This document shows, one piece after another, positions 25,241 through 34,333 of a stretch of 64,000 bases of DNA (position 1 is the stretch's first letter; each line of letters starts with the position of its first letter). Both the position numbers and the translations under genes were made by a program. Under the pieces are notes generated by a model. It was not told the DNA's origin and made no database searches. It saw nothing but the letters and a program-made list of their open reading frames with translations. The stretch comes from Hahella sp050299855 (GTDB lineage Bacteria > Pseudomonadota > Gammaproteobacteria > Pseudomonadales > Oleiphilaceae), in assembly GCA_050299855.1 (NCBI GenBank), contig JBNKWQ010000018.1:1-64000 (forward strand). The letters are read 5' to 3'.

Positions 25241-26386
25241 ATGGATGCTATACCGCCAGCTGTAGCTACAGCGCATCTATCGAAAAAACTGGGCGTCTTA
25301 TTGCTGTCGGTTGCAGCTGTTGTTGTGACGGCCTGCTCCGACGAAAAAGCCGTCACCCTCGGATTTGTTGCCGGCACCTCCGGGCGTGTTGCTGATCTGG
25401 GGATGGAGGGACGCAATGGATTTCTGCTGGCCATTGAGCAACAGAATGCCAGGGGTGGTATTCACAGGAAGTCCATTGAAGCCATTCTGAAAGATGACCG
25501 ACAAAATCCAGCCAGGGTGAAACTGGTCGTGCAAGAGCTTTTGGAGGCAAATGTGGATGCCATTATTGGTCCCATGACCAGTGCCATGGCCTTGGCATCT
25601 GCGGATCTGGTGAATAATACTGACCTGGTTTTGATGGCGGCCACCGTCACCACAAATGCTCTGACAGGGCTGGACGACCAGTTTCTGAGGACCCTGGCGC
25701 CGGTTAAGTCCCACGCTTCGGTGACGGCCCGCTATGTGTACAATCACCATCACCCGGCAACCGCCAAAGCCCTGATTGACCTGGATAATGAAGCCTACAC
25801 CCGGGACTGGCTGGAAGACTATCGGGAGGCCTATGAAAAAAACGGCGGTACTTTTCTCGGCATGGAGACATTCCGGTCCGGTAATAATGTCGATTTTGTG
25901 GCGTTGGCGGACAAACTATTGCAGGACTCTCCGGAACTGGTGGTGCTAGTCATGAATTCCGTGGATGCGGCGTTGATGGCCAAGGCGATCCATACCAGGA
26001 TTCCTGATGCACTGATTTCCGCAGCGGAGTGGGCCGGCACGGAAAGGCTAATTGAGTTGGGCGGAAGCTATGTGGAGGGGCTTTATGTCGCGCAATACCA
26101 TGACCGGGCAAGTACTGACGAGCGCTATCTCAAGTTCCGTGAAGCCTATTTCCGGCGCTTTGGTCAGGAACCCGGCTTCCCCAGCATTGCGACCTACAAT
26201 TCCACCAATATTGTCCTGCAGGCCCTGCGTAATAAAAGTGAGGCGCAGACACTTAAAAAGACCATACTGGATATCGGTGAATTTCAGGGAGTGCAGGGTA
26301 AAATTGTCTTTGATGCCTACGGTGATGTGAAGAGCAAGACTTATGTTACCCGCGTGATAGATGGCAAGTTTGTGGTGTTGGAATAG
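25241..26386 (+). CDS. ABC-type substrate-binding lipoprotein (LivJ-like, type I periplasmic binding fold)
   Basis: 381 residues. The lipoprotein signal ends in VVTAC, followed by SDEKAVTLGFVAGTSG. The body has the Leu/Ile/Val-receptor pattern: GMEGRNGFLLAIEQQNARGG, IIGPMTSAMALASADL and the late ATYNSTNIVLQALRN. No ABC permease or ATPase gene is nearby; instead it lies between a c-di-GMP phosphodiesterase and a Cache-domain histidine kinase. It is therefore probably a ligand sensor for that kinase, not a transport component (inference). ATG 25241 is preferred because AAGGTG lies seven bases upstream; a GTG three codons earlier is the alternative. The ligand is unknown. Confidence 0.9.
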   Translation: MDAIPPAVATAHLSKKLGVLLLSVAAVVVTACSDEKAVTLGFVAGTSGRVADLGMEGRNGFLLAIEQQNARGGIHRKSIEAILKDDRQNPARVKLVVQELLEANVDAIIGPMTSAMALASADLVNNTDLVLMAATVTTNALTGLDDQFLRTLAPVKSHASVTARYVYNHHHPATAKALIDLDNEAYTRDWLEDYREAYEKNGGTFLGMETFRSGNNVDFVALADKLLQDSPELVVLVMNSVDAALMAKAIHTRIPDALISAAEWAGTERLIELGGSYVEGLYVAQYHDRASTDERYLKFREAYFRRFGQEPGFPSIATYNSTNIVLQALRNKSEAQTLKKTILDIGEFQGVQGKIVFDAYGDVKSKTYVTRVIDGKFVVLE

Positions 26387-26447
26387 TCTCTGCTGTGCCG
26401 ATACGATATTGCCGTGTGAATAAAAAATGAGCACTTAATGGCGGGCC

Positions 26448-28760
26448 ATGACACGTAAATTAGGCTGGAAACTCAACACCATTCTATCCGTGCAATTTCT
26501 GGCGGTTTCCACTATTCCTGTGGTGGCCACGGCATTGTTGATTCTGTTCCTGTTCTCTCCCCGTATTGCCAAGAATATTGAGCAGGAGCATCTGGCACTC
26601 TCGCGGGTGATTGCCGGGCAGGTGAATACCCAGCTTTCCAATGCCGCCAATGATCTGCAGATGCTGCTGGCGTTGTTGAAGCTTGACGCAACCGTAGGTG
26701 TGCGACGCCGGTTACTGGATACCTTTGCCACTAATCAACATTTCTATGAGGCTATTTATTGGTTGAATGGTGCCGGACAGGTGGTTGATGTCGGCCTGCC
26801 CGAGAGCAAACAGCCTTTGCGGCTAAACTTTATCGGACTGGACATGAGTCGCAAGCCGTTCTTTGAAGAGGCCGTCAAAGAAGGAACCAACGTCTGGTCG
26901 GAAACCTTTCTGTCTGCCGTGGGCGGGCGCTTGTCAGTCGCCTATGCCATTCCCCAGGATGAGGGAGTTCTGGTCGGTGAGATTGCCGTGGATGAACTGC
27001 CCAACATCGTTGCCGATATTGCCGAGAAGCACGCTATGACGGTGATGATTCTTGACCAGTTTGGGCAATTGATTGCCCACCCGGATGAGCGCCTGAGCCA
27101 ACAGCAGATCAATCTGACCAATATCGAACTGGTAAAACGCAGTCTGGCTGGTGAGATCGTCAGCCTGCCGTTCCGTTTTTATGGCCAGAGCCTGTTCGGT
27201 ACAGGTATCACCATGGAAAACCCCCGTTGGCTGATCATCGCCTCGCAGCCGGCCGAGGTCATTATGGATAAGCGCCGGCCACTGACTGTCATTTTATCAG
27301 TTGCCATGCTTATTGGCCTGCTGGGCGCTGCCGTTATGGCCGCACTGGTCACCCGCGCTTTGAATCGAAGATTTCGTGGGCACGCCAAACAGGCCCAGGC
27401 ATTGGCTGAGGGGAAGTATCAGCTGGAGAAGGCGCAGCCTTCGCGGATTATCGAATTTCAGCAACTAAGCGAAGACCTGATTGCCACCGGGCAGGCCATC
27501 GAGGAACGGGAAAAGGAACTGGTGACCCGAGAAAAACGGTTTCGTACGTTGGTAGAGCAGAGCCCGATGGCCATTATCGAATGGGATACCCGTTACGAAT
27601 TAAGTGTGTATAACCCTGCTGCGCGGGAATTGCTGCATCTGGGCGTTTGGAAAAGCGGTAATGAGCATATTTCCCAGAATTTTCATAAGTTGGCCCAGGC
27701 GGTTAAGAAACAACTGGACCAGGCCGAAAGAGGGACCCAGGAACTCACGCTGAGCTACAAGCCCGGGCAACCGCTAACTCTAATGATCTATAGCACCACC
27801 CTTAAAGACAGTGCCAACCGCAATATAGGCTATCTGAGCCTGATCCAGAATATCACCGAACAAAGGGCTTCCGAACGTGCTATCAGGGAACTCAACATTG
27901 ACCTTGAACAGCACGTGGAGGAACGGACCCATGATCTTAGCCAGATCAACAGGGAGCTACGGGACGCCCTACGTAACCTGACCCACACCAAGTCCGAGCT
28001 GGTGCGCTCGGAAAAGCTGGCAGCGCTGGGGGCGCTGGTGGCGGGTATCGCCCATGAGCTCAATACGCCTATCGGCAATAGTTTGATGGCCACGACGTCG
28101 ATGCGTGATGAAGGCAAACAGATAGCGAAAGACTCCGCCGAAGGCAGGTTGACGAGATCCCAGTTCGACAGCTTTATTGAGGGTTCCCAGAAAGGCCTGG
28201 ATATTGTGTTTCGCAATCTTACCCGTGCCTCGGAATTGATCTGTAGCTTTAAGCAGGTGGCGGTCGACCAGTCCAGTTCACAGAAACGACCTTTTGAGCT
28301 TGGGCAGATGGTTCAGGAAGTTTTGACCACCCTGCACCCGATGCTGAAGAAATCTGTTGTGAAAGTGGTTACCAATATTGCCGGAGCGGTGCACATGAAC
28401 AGCTACCCCGGTGCGTTGGGGCAGGTGTTGACCAACCTGATTCAGAATGCCCTGGTGCATGCTTTTGACGGACGTGACAGCGGTCAGATCACCATTGATC
28501 TAAGTAATCATACCCAGGACATGGTGACTTTGGTGGTGCGGGACAACGGCGCGGGCATTCCACTGCAACATCAGGGAAGTATTTTTGATCCCTTCTACAC
28601 CACTAAACTCGGAAGAGGCGGCTCAGGCCTGGGGCTGAATATTGTCCATGGGTTGGTGCATAATGTGCTGCGTGGCAAGATCAAGGTTTCCAGCGTCGAA
28701 GGCGTTGGCACTGCCTTTACCCTGGAACTGCCGCTGGAAGTTGCAGAGCCACTTAACTGA
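26448..28760 (+). CDS. Membrane sensor histidine kinase (Cache-HAMP-PAS-HisKA-HATPase)
   Basis: 770 residues. TM1 about 14-37, periplasmic double-Cache-like region about 40-275, TM2 about 282-303, HAMP about 304-355, PAS about 365-470, a coiled coil (SERAIRELNIDLEQHVEERT), then the kinase core. The phospho-acceptor His lies in GIAHELNTPIGNS. N-box NLIQNALVHAFD, G1 DNGAGIP and G2 GRGGSGLGLNIVHGL are intact, so it should be active. There is no receiver domain of its own. The start ATG is 61 bases after the binding-protein gene and has only a poor ribosome-binding site (GGCGGG). It most likely phosphorylates the EAL response regulator two genes upstream. Confidence 0.93.
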   Translation: MTRKLGWKLNTILSVQFLAVSTIPVVATALLILFLFSPRIAKNIEQEHLALSRVIAGQVNTQLSNAANDLQMLLALLKLDATVGVRRRLLDTFATNQHFYEAIYWLNGAGQVVDVGLPESKQPLRLNFIGLDMSRKPFFEEAVKEGTNVWSETFLSAVGGRLSVAYAIPQDEGVLVGEIAVDELPNIVADIAEKHAMTVMILDQFGQLIAHPDERLSQQQINLTNIELVKRSLAGEIVSLPFRFYGQSLFGTGITMENPRWLIIASQPAEVIMDKRRPLTVILSVAMLIGLLGAAVMAALVTRALNRRFRGHAKQAQALAEGKYQLEKAQPSRIIEFQQLSEDLIATGQAIEEREKELVTREKRFRTLVEQSPMAIIEWDTRYELSVYNPAARELLHLGVWKSGNEHISQNFHKLAQAVKKQLDQAERGTQELTLSYKPGQPLTLMIYSTTLKDSANRNIGYLSLIQNITEQRASERAIRELNIDLEQHVEERTHDLSQINRELRDALRNLTHTKSELVRSEKLAALGALVAGIAHELNTPIGNSLMATTSMRDEGKQIAKDSAEGRLTRSQFDSFIEGSQKGLDIVFRNLTRASELICSFKQVAVDQSSSQKRPFELGQMVQEVLTTLHPMLKKSVVKVVTNIAGAVHMNSYPGALGQVLTNLIQNALVHAFDGRDSGQITIDLSNHTQDMVTLVVRDNGAGIPLQHQGSIFDPFYTTKLGRGGSGLGLNIVHGLVHNVLRGKIKVSSVEGVGTAFTLELPLEVAEPLN

Positions 28761-28768
28761 TTTGTCAG

Positions 28769-28808
28769 GTCAGCTATCTGTCAGTCACGTCAGCTATCTG
28801 CCGGCCTG
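28769..28808. repeat. 20-bp imperfect direct repeat
   Basis: GTCAGCTATCTG occurs at 28769-28780 and again at 28789-28800, a 20-base period, directly after the histidine kinase stop codon. Confidence 0.75.
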
Positions 28809-28871
28809 GCCGGCGTAGTTAACCAGGAACAATATTCGCCGCACGGGTCCAGTCTATCTAAAGGAATCAAT

Positions 28872-29264
28872 ATGTCATTGGGACTTTCCGGCGTTCACCA
28901 TGTCGCCATTATCTGTCTGGATTATGAACGCTCCCGTTATTTCTATACTAATATTCTGGGCCTGAAAGTGATTCGCGAAACCTACCGCAGTGAGCGAAAA
29001 TCCTACAAACTGGATCTGGCTATAGATGAGCATACCGAACTGGAACTATTCTCCTTTCCTGATCCACCGGCCCGGTCCAGTAATCCTGAAGCTGCCGGCC
29101 TGAGACATCTGGCCTTCTCAGTCAAAGACTTGGATGCTTCCGTGCAGGTTTTACAGGACAAAGGCGTAGAAGTTGAACCCATTCGGCTGGATGAACTAAC
29201 GGGTAAACGCTTTACCTTTTTCCAGGACCCTGATGCATTGCCGCTGGAGCTATATGAGTTGTGA
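28872..29264 (+). CDS. gloA2: VOC-family glyoxalase-like metalloprotein
   Basis: 130 residues, the length of the YaeR/GloA2 subgroup of lactoylglutathione-lyase-like proteins. The opening GVHHVAIICLDYERSRYFY and the pattern of four potential metal ligands fit: His in GVHHVAI, Glu in ELELFSF, His in GLRHLAF and Glu in LPLELYEL. The chemistry may be methylglyoxal detoxification, but this subgroup is not well characterised. AAGGAAT precedes the ATG. The following genes encode a glutathione S-transferase and ChaC, which suggests glutathione-linked detoxification. Confidence 0.88.
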   Translation: MSLGLSGVHHVAIICLDYERSRYFYTNILGLKVIRETYRSERKSYKLDLAIDEHTELELFSFPDPPARSSNPEAAGLRHLAFSVKDLDASVQVLQDKGVEVEPIRLDELTGKRFTFFQDPDALPLELYEL

Positions 29265-29391
29265 GGTTGCTGGCTAATTCACAAAATTTCCATTGCGGGA
29301 AATAAAAAGAGATCCAAAACGGTATTTTTAACTTATAACAAGGGGTTGTTCTCACTCAACCGCGACTCATTCCAAAAGGAACTCTTAGCGC

Positions 29392-30057
29392 ATGATCATT
29401 CTCCACCACCTTAATAACTCCCGTTCCCAGCGAATTCTGTGGATGCTGGAAGAACTCGAACTACCCTATGAAATCAAGCGCTATGAGCGTGACCCCAAAA
29501 CCATTCTGGCACCTGCCAGCCTGAAAAAAGTCCATCCGCTTGGGAAGTCACCGGTCATCTGTGACGGTGATATCACCATGGCCGAGTCTGGTGCCATCAT
29601 TGATTATCTTGGGCAGGTCTACGGAGAGGGGAAGCTGATTCCCGAACCCGGAACGCAGGCTCACCGCGACTATATATATTGGCTGCATTACGCTGAAGGC
29701 TCCTTTATGCCGCCATTGTTGCTGCGGCTGGTATTTGAAAAAGTAAAATCGAATCCCATGCCGTTCTTCGTCAAACCTATCGCCCGGAAAATTGCCGACG
29801 AGACCACCCGCAAGTTTATTGGGCCGCAAATTAAAACGCATTTTGATTATGTGGAGGCACACCTGGGCAAGCATGAATGGTTTGCTGGTGACAGTCTGAG
29901 TGGTGCGGATATCCAGATGAGCTTTCCCCTGGAAGCTTCGGTTGCCCGTGGCGTAGCGGGCCAATACCCCAATATCACCGCCTATGTGAAACGCTTTCAA
30001 GCCAGGCCAGCCTATCAGAAGGCGCTGGAAGCCGGTGGTGCCTACGATTACGCCTGA
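29392..30057 (+). CDS. Glutathione S-transferase
   Basis: 221 residues with the two-domain GST architecture. The N-terminal thioredoxin-like part is IILHHLNNSRSQRILWMLEE, with the probable catalytic Ser in the NNSRSQR segment. The glutathione-binding MAESGAIIDYLGQ (Glu-Ser pair) follows. The C-terminal helical domain ends SFPLEASVARG and YVKRFQARPAYQKALE. It is of the kind found widely in proteobacteria, without a clear class or substrate. AAGGAACT is ten bases upstream of the ATG. It lies between a VOC protein and a ChaC protein on the same strand. Confidence 0.94.
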   Translation: MIILHHLNNSRSQRILWMLEELELPYEIKRYERDPKTILAPASLKKVHPLGKSPVICDGDITMAESGAIIDYLGQVYGEGKLIPEPGTQAHRDYIYWLHYAEGSFMPPLLLRLVFEKVKSNPMPFFVKPIARKIADETTRKFIGPQIKTHFDYVEAHLGKHEWFAGDSLSGADIQMSFPLEASVARGVAGQYPNITAYVKRFQARPAYQKALEAGGAYDYA

Positions 30058-30162
30058 GTTTCATTCATCTTACATAAATGCAACACTGGTACCGCTCGAC
30101 TCTGCTACGAGCTAACCCAAAGCAACAGTGGATAGTGATCGTTACCAGCAACACCCATAGCC

Positions 30163-30744
30163 ATGTCTGATAATACTATTGCCATCAATCAGCAAATGAC
30201 CCATTTCGACCAGCATCAGAGTGTCTGGCTGTTTGGGTATGGTTCGCTGATTTATAAAGCAGATTTTCCCTATATCGAACGACGACCGGCGAGCATTGGT
30301 CACTGGGCTCGACGCTTCTGGCAAGGTTCACATGATCACCGCGGCACGCCGGACTCCCCAGGTCGGGTGGTGACACTGATACCGCAGCAGAATGCCGTCT
30401 GTGAAGGCATGGCTTACCTGATTACACCGGAAGAATTTGCCCACCTGGATTACCGGGAAAAGAACGGCTATCTGCGTTTGCTGACAGCTATCAGTTTCCG
30501 GCAGGGAGGGCAGGCAGAAGGTGTGGTCTATATTGCCAGGGAAGGCAACGCTGCCTTTCTCGGCGATGCTGCGGTTGAGGACATTGCCCGACAGATTGCC
30601 CAATCTCACGGGCCCAGCGGATCCAATATGGATTACCTTCTCAAGCTGGCTTCTGCCTTAAGGGAGTTGAATGCTGATGATGAACATGTCTTCGCAATCG
30701 AAGCGGCACTGGAGGCGATGGAACCGGAATTGGGGCACGCCTGA
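30163..30744 (+). CDS. chaC: ChaC-like gamma-glutamylcyclotransferase
   Basis: 193 residues. ChaC enzymes degrade glutathione to 5-oxoproline and Cys-Gly in the cytoplasm. The substrate-binding loop is VWLFGYGSLIYKADFPY. RRFWQGSHDHRGTPDSPGRVVTL is the second family motif, and the catalytic Glu is in LDYREKNGYLR. All key residues are present, and the length fits the bacterial family. It is 105 bases downstream of the GST gene on the same strand, so co-transcription is possible. With gshB at the right end of the window, both synthesis and turnover of glutathione are encoded here. Confidence 0.93.
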   Translation: MSDNTIAINQQMTHFDQHQSVWLFGYGSLIYKADFPYIERRPASIGHWARRFWQGSHDHRGTPDSPGRVVTLIPQQNAVCEGMAYLITPEEFAHLDYREKNGYLRLLTAISFRQGGQAEGVVYIAREGNAAFLGDAAVEDIARQIAQSHGPSGSNMDYLLKLASALRELNADDEHVFAIEAALEAMEPELGHA

Positions 30745-30811
30745 AACCTACTGCCTATGATCAGCTCATCCATGTTCTAACGAATAGACCCGTTAATTAA
30801 CAGGGTGAAAA

Positions 30812-31237
30812 TTATGTACGGTACCTGGGAATCGGGTCCAGATCAGGTTCAACAAACCTGGCCCGGGCTTCGTCGGAAAATAGCAGCTCTGCTGAGTAGT
30901 GGGTCATCATGATCCTGGCATCGAGCATCATGGGATGCTGATCGATAAAGTCGTCTGCGGATTCGGCGTCAGGCGTCTTTTCCATGAAGTGCCTGACCGC
31001 TAATACCCAAGCCCTGGTCATGGTGTCATGGTATTTGGACAAATCGATGCTGTGATGCTCCAGAAAACGTTGCAGCGCATCGCGCATCAATTTATAGGCA
31101 GCTTCAGTGTCATGTTCTGCAAGGTAAACATAGGCCAGTTTCAGGTGAGCGCGGTGGTTGAACTCAGCAGGTGGGAAATTACAGGATTCAAATTGTTTCT
31201 GAAATTCCCGATCTGAATCTGATCGTTGATAGGCCAT
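30812..31237 (-). CDS. Uncharacterised His-containing protein
   Basis: I do not recognise an assigned function. The 141-residue product is soluble and mostly helical. It contains the polar motif FPPAEFNHRAHLKLAYVYLA (two His spaced HRAH) and KYHDTMTRAWVLAVRHFM, which I have seen in conserved hypothetical proteins. The His/Asp/Glu content could form a metal site. The start MAYQRSDSD at 31237 is chosen because CAGGAGA lies eight bases upstream; an upstream in-frame ATG at 31369 adds 44 residues without such support. It converges with chaC and diverges from the spondin-domain gene. Confidence 0.7.
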   Translation of the reverse strand: MAYQRSDSDREFQKQFESCNFPPAEFNHRAHLKLAYVYLAEHDTEAAYKLMRDALQRFLEHHSIDLSKYHDTMTRAWVLAVRHFMEKTPDAESADDFIDQHPMMLDARIMMTHYSAELLFSDEARARFVEPDLDPIPRYRT

Positions 31238-31518
31238 GGAAAATTCTCCTGTTCCAGATATCCAACTCTGTAGGGTTTGTGCAATTGAGGTCTGTAACAA
31301 TATAGCGTAACAGTGCTGCAAGGCCTCACTTTCGTTACACAAACATTTCTGAACGCTTAACTCAATCATGCAAAATATGAATTAATGGATATAGAAACCC
31401 TGGATATAAAGACTCGTGATAAAAAAGTGATACTTTTGTGATAACTCCAGACGTGGAATTTCATAGGCTTTGAGGCGCAGTCTTCAATTAGTTCTATTCA
31501 AATTCAAGGAGCGTCCCG

Positions 31519-32181
31519 ATGAAAATAATGACAATGGCCGCAACCACTGCCGTGCTGGTAGCATCCACCAGTGTCTATGCTGGAGGTTATGGCAAAGTTC
31601 AAACCTATAAGGTGGAAGTCACCAATATCACTAAGGGCATCAGTTTTACGCCCATACTTGCTGCAACCCACAAAAGCTCAATTCGCTACTTCGAACTCGG
31701 TGAACCGGCCAGTGAGGAACTCTCTTTGTTGGCGGAAGGCGGGGATACCGGGCCATTAGCGGCAGTGTTAAACGGTATGCCGCACAAGGTTTATGCCACG
31801 GCCGGCACTGCAGGATTGCTGGGGCCGGGTCAGTCGGTGGCGTTTGAAATCGAGTCCAGCCACAGGTACCACTACCTCAGTTTTGCGGCCATGCTGTTGC
31901 CGACAAATGATTCTTTTGTCGCCCTGAATACGGTGCCGCTGCCATGGTTCCGGTCCAGCACCTTTCTAGCTCGGGCTTATGATGCAGGTTCGGAGCCGGA
32001 TGATGAACTATGTATCAATATCCCAGGTCCGGTTTGTGGTGGAGAAGGTGCATCACCCGGTGTTGATGGTGAGGGCTATGTGTATATCAGCCCGGGTATC
32101 CATGGTGAGGGAGATTTGTCGCCGGCTGCCTACGACTGGCGGGATGTTGTTGCCAAGGTAGTCATTACCCGCGTGCATTGA
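31519..32181 (+). CDS. Secreted spondin-domain protein
   Basis: 220 residues. A signal peptide MKIMTMAATTAVLVASTSVYA is cut before GGYGK. The rest matches the bacterial spondin_N family: YKVEVTNITKGISFTPILAATH, FAAMLLPTNDSFVALNTVPLP and a C-terminal YDWRDVVAKVVITRV. The loop SEPDDELCINIPGPVCGGEG is acidic and holds two Cys that could form a disulfide, and the spondin fold may bind calcium. The role in bacteria is unclear; adhesion or matrix contact is suggested only by analogy with animal F-spondin. AAGGAGCG precedes the ATG. It is a single gene. Confidence 0.88.
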   Translation: MKIMTMAATTAVLVASTSVYAGGYGKVQTYKVEVTNITKGISFTPILAATHKSSIRYFELGEPASEELSLLAEGGDTGPLAAVLNGMPHKVYATAGTAGLLGPGQSVAFEIESSHRYHYLSFAAMLLPTNDSFVALNTVPLPWFRSSTFLARAYDAGSEPDDELCINIPGPVCGGEGASPGVDGEGYVYISPGIHGEGDLSPAAYDWRDVVAKVVITRVH

Positions 32182-32270
32182 TGTGACGGGTTTGTTGTAC
32201 GACTGCGGAGACATACAGCCTGTATCCAAAAAGTCATGGATGCAGGCAGATAGGTGTGCAAATCAGTTGA

Positions 32271-32933
32271 TTACCAGGGGAGTGGATCGCCGTTGGCATG
32301 GTGGAAACTACCGGAGGTGCTGAGTTCCATCTCCTCAATTCTTTGTAGCAAGCGGCCGGCGGCAACACCCGGAGTTACATCACCCTGATGGCCGGTCATA
32401 TCGGTGGCCACCATCCCGGGGTGCAACAGTGCAACACTGATTCCCCGACTGCGCAGGTCCACGGCCATGGATTTACCGACGGCATTCAACGCCGCTTTTG
32501 ACAGGCGGTAGCCGTAATAACCGCCGGATCCATTGTCTGCAATCGATCCCATGCGACTGGTGATATGAGCCACCCTGGCACCTTTGCTCAGGTTGGAAAG
32601 CAGGGCATGGGTGACTCTCAGTGGCCCCAATGTATTCACCTCAAACTGTTCGCGGATACGCTCCCAGTCTGGCCGGTCAAGATTTTCGTTGTGCAGTACT
32701 CCGGCATTATTAATCAACAGGTCCACGGACTGGCCTGCAAGTGCTTTGGTGATAATCGGTATGCAGCCTTCCTGGCTGACATCAATGCCGGCCACTATGT
32801 TCACCCCCAGTGCTTTGAGTTCTGCTGAAGGCTGACGACATAACACGGTGACCTGATGGCCTTGCTGACTGAGTTGCCTGGCAAGCTCAAGGCCAATCCC
32901 ACGATTGGCTCCTGTAACGACGCAATGAGACAT
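32271..32933 (-). CDS. Short-chain dehydrogenase/reductase
   Basis: 220 residues with a Rossmann fold. The cofactor motif is VTGANRGIGLELARQL, then NNAG in LLINNAGVLHNE and the catalytic YxxxK in YYGYRLSKAALNAVGKSM, with the Ser in HITSRMGSIADNG. A short form of the classical family. The substrate is unknown. AAGGAACTCGAT precedes the ATG. It starts 29 bases after the end of the esterase gene, so the two probably form one transcript. Confidence 0.93.
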   Translation of the reverse strand: MSHCVVTGANRGIGLELARQLSQQGHQVTVLCRQPSAELKALGVNIVAGIDVSQEGCIPIITKALAGQSVDLLINNAGVLHNENLDRPDWERIREQFEVNTLGPLRVTHALLSNLSKGARVAHITSRMGSIADNGSGGYYGYRLSKAALNAVGKSMAVDLRSRGISVALLHPGMVATDMTGHQGDVTPGVAAGRLLQRIEEMELSTSGSFHHANGDPLPW

Positions 32934-32962
32934 ATCGAGTTCCTTGTCTTAAATATGGTTGT

Positions 32963-34276
32963 TTATATCGGGCTGGAATCCAGATCTGCAGTGCTATTCG
33001 AGCCTGGACCTGCAGCGGGATCAGGCTGCGTTTCAGCAGACTCTTGTTGACTCAACACCCAAGCAAGGAAGCGTGCGACTCCCTGCAGCATCAGTTCACT
33101 GCGCAGGGAAGGGAACATGTCAAAAGCGTGCTGAGCCCCAGGCAATTCCACATAGACCACAGGCTGCTGCGAAACTTCGCGCAGGCGGTCGGCAAACATG
33201 CGGGTTTCCAGAGGTGACACCAGGGAATCCTTGTCGCCCTGTATCAACATGAATGGTGGTGCGTCTTCGTGCAAATGGGTAATGGGCGAAGCCAGTTGAT
33301 AGAGTTCAGGGTTTTCCTGCTTGGATACCTTGAGTACGGATTTGGCCAGAAGATCATTCAATCCGCTGTGGGTTTGCAGTTTTTCAGTGTCGAGGAAATC
33401 ATAGATGCCATAGAAGCTGACACAGCCCTGTACCCGCGTATCAAAATCCTCAAAGCCAGGCTGAAACTCCGGCAGGTTGGGAGTTAGTGCAAGCAGGGCA
33501 CTGAGGTGTCCACCGGCTGAACCTCCTGTGGCTATGATCAGGTCCGGATTGCCGCCGTAACTGCCGATGTGCTCTTTTACCCACTTCAGCGCCCGTTTGC
33601 AGTCGATGATATGATCGGGAAAGGTCGCCATAGGGCTCAGGCGGTAATCGATGCTGACACATACCCAACCATGCTCCGCCAGATAATTCATCAGCGGTAG
33701 TGCCTGCTCATTTTTGCTGCCCATTCGGTAAGTCCAGGCGCCACCGTGTATTTGAAACAATACAGGACAGTTTTTGGGGTGATCCCGATGATGGCGGATA
33801 TCCAGTTTCAGGCGCATACCGTCCATTTGGTGATATACCTGGTCTCTGTGACAGACGACATTGGGAGACTGGAATGCCTTGTGAGGTAGCAGCAAACGCT
33901 GGGGATTGATGGTCTCCACCAGATGCTCGCAGAGTTCCGGCCTAAGCTGTTGATGGTAGTCATTCCCCAAGCCTTGCCGCAGACCTTTGTCGATATGGGC
34001 TCTGGCAGTATCTGAGCGTAGGTAGTAATAGCCCATCGCTGCCCAAGAGCATATCAACATGCCTAATCCAAGCGCTCCCCAGCCTCCTGTGACATTCCCC
34101 GCCATAACGAAAAGCAGGGTAACCAGCACTTGTAACACCAAATGATGAAGCGCGAGCTCTCCAACTAACCAACCCGATAGGAAACTGATAGCTGCGCCAT
34201 GCTTTTGCGTCAGAATTGGGTGGTACAGATTGTAGCTGCACCAGCAACTCATTAATGCAAAAGCTGTAAAAAACAT
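32963..34276 (-). CDS. Alpha/beta-hydrolase (hormone-sensitive-lipase-type esterase) with N-terminal membrane helices
   Basis: 437 residues. Two or three hydrophobic helices occupy about residues 1-95, for example GWGALGLGMLICSWAAMGYYYL. The hydrolase domain follows: oxyanion motif FQIHGGAWTYR, nucleophile GGSAGGHLSALL, Asp in LIQGDKDSLVSP and His in PGAQHAFDMF. It belongs to the HSL-like group of esterases/lipases. The N-terminal membrane part is unusual for this group and suggests inner-membrane attachment. GGGAGTTCC precedes the ATG. It is upstream of the SDR gene in the same direction. The C-terminal tail (SAETQPDPAAGPGS) looks unstructured. Confidence 0.9.
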   Translation of the reverse strand: MFFTAFALMSCWCSYNLYHPILTQKHGAAISFLSGWLVGELALHHLVLQVLVTLLFVMAGNVTGGWGALGLGMLICSWAAMGYYYLRSDTARAHIDKGLRQGLGNDYHQQLRPELCEHLVETINPQRLLLPHKAFQSPNVVCHRDQVYHQMDGMRLKLDIRHHRDHPKNCPVLFQIHGGAWTYRMGSKNEQALPLMNYLAEHGWVCVSIDYRLSPMATFPDHIIDCKRALKWVKEHIGSYGGNPDLIIATGGSAGGHLSALLALTPNLPEFQPGFEDFDTRVQGCVSFYGIYDFLDTEKLQTHSGLNDLLAKSVLKVSKQENPELYQLASPITHLHEDAPPFMLIQGDKDSLVSPLETRMFADRLREVSQQPVVYVELPGAQHAFDMFPSLRSELMLQGVARFLAWVLSQQESAETQPDPAAGPGSNSTADLDSSPI

Positions 34277-34333
34277 CTGGAACTCCCGAAGATAGTGTTA
34301 ACGATACAGGCTGAGAAAACAGCCTGGACTAAG

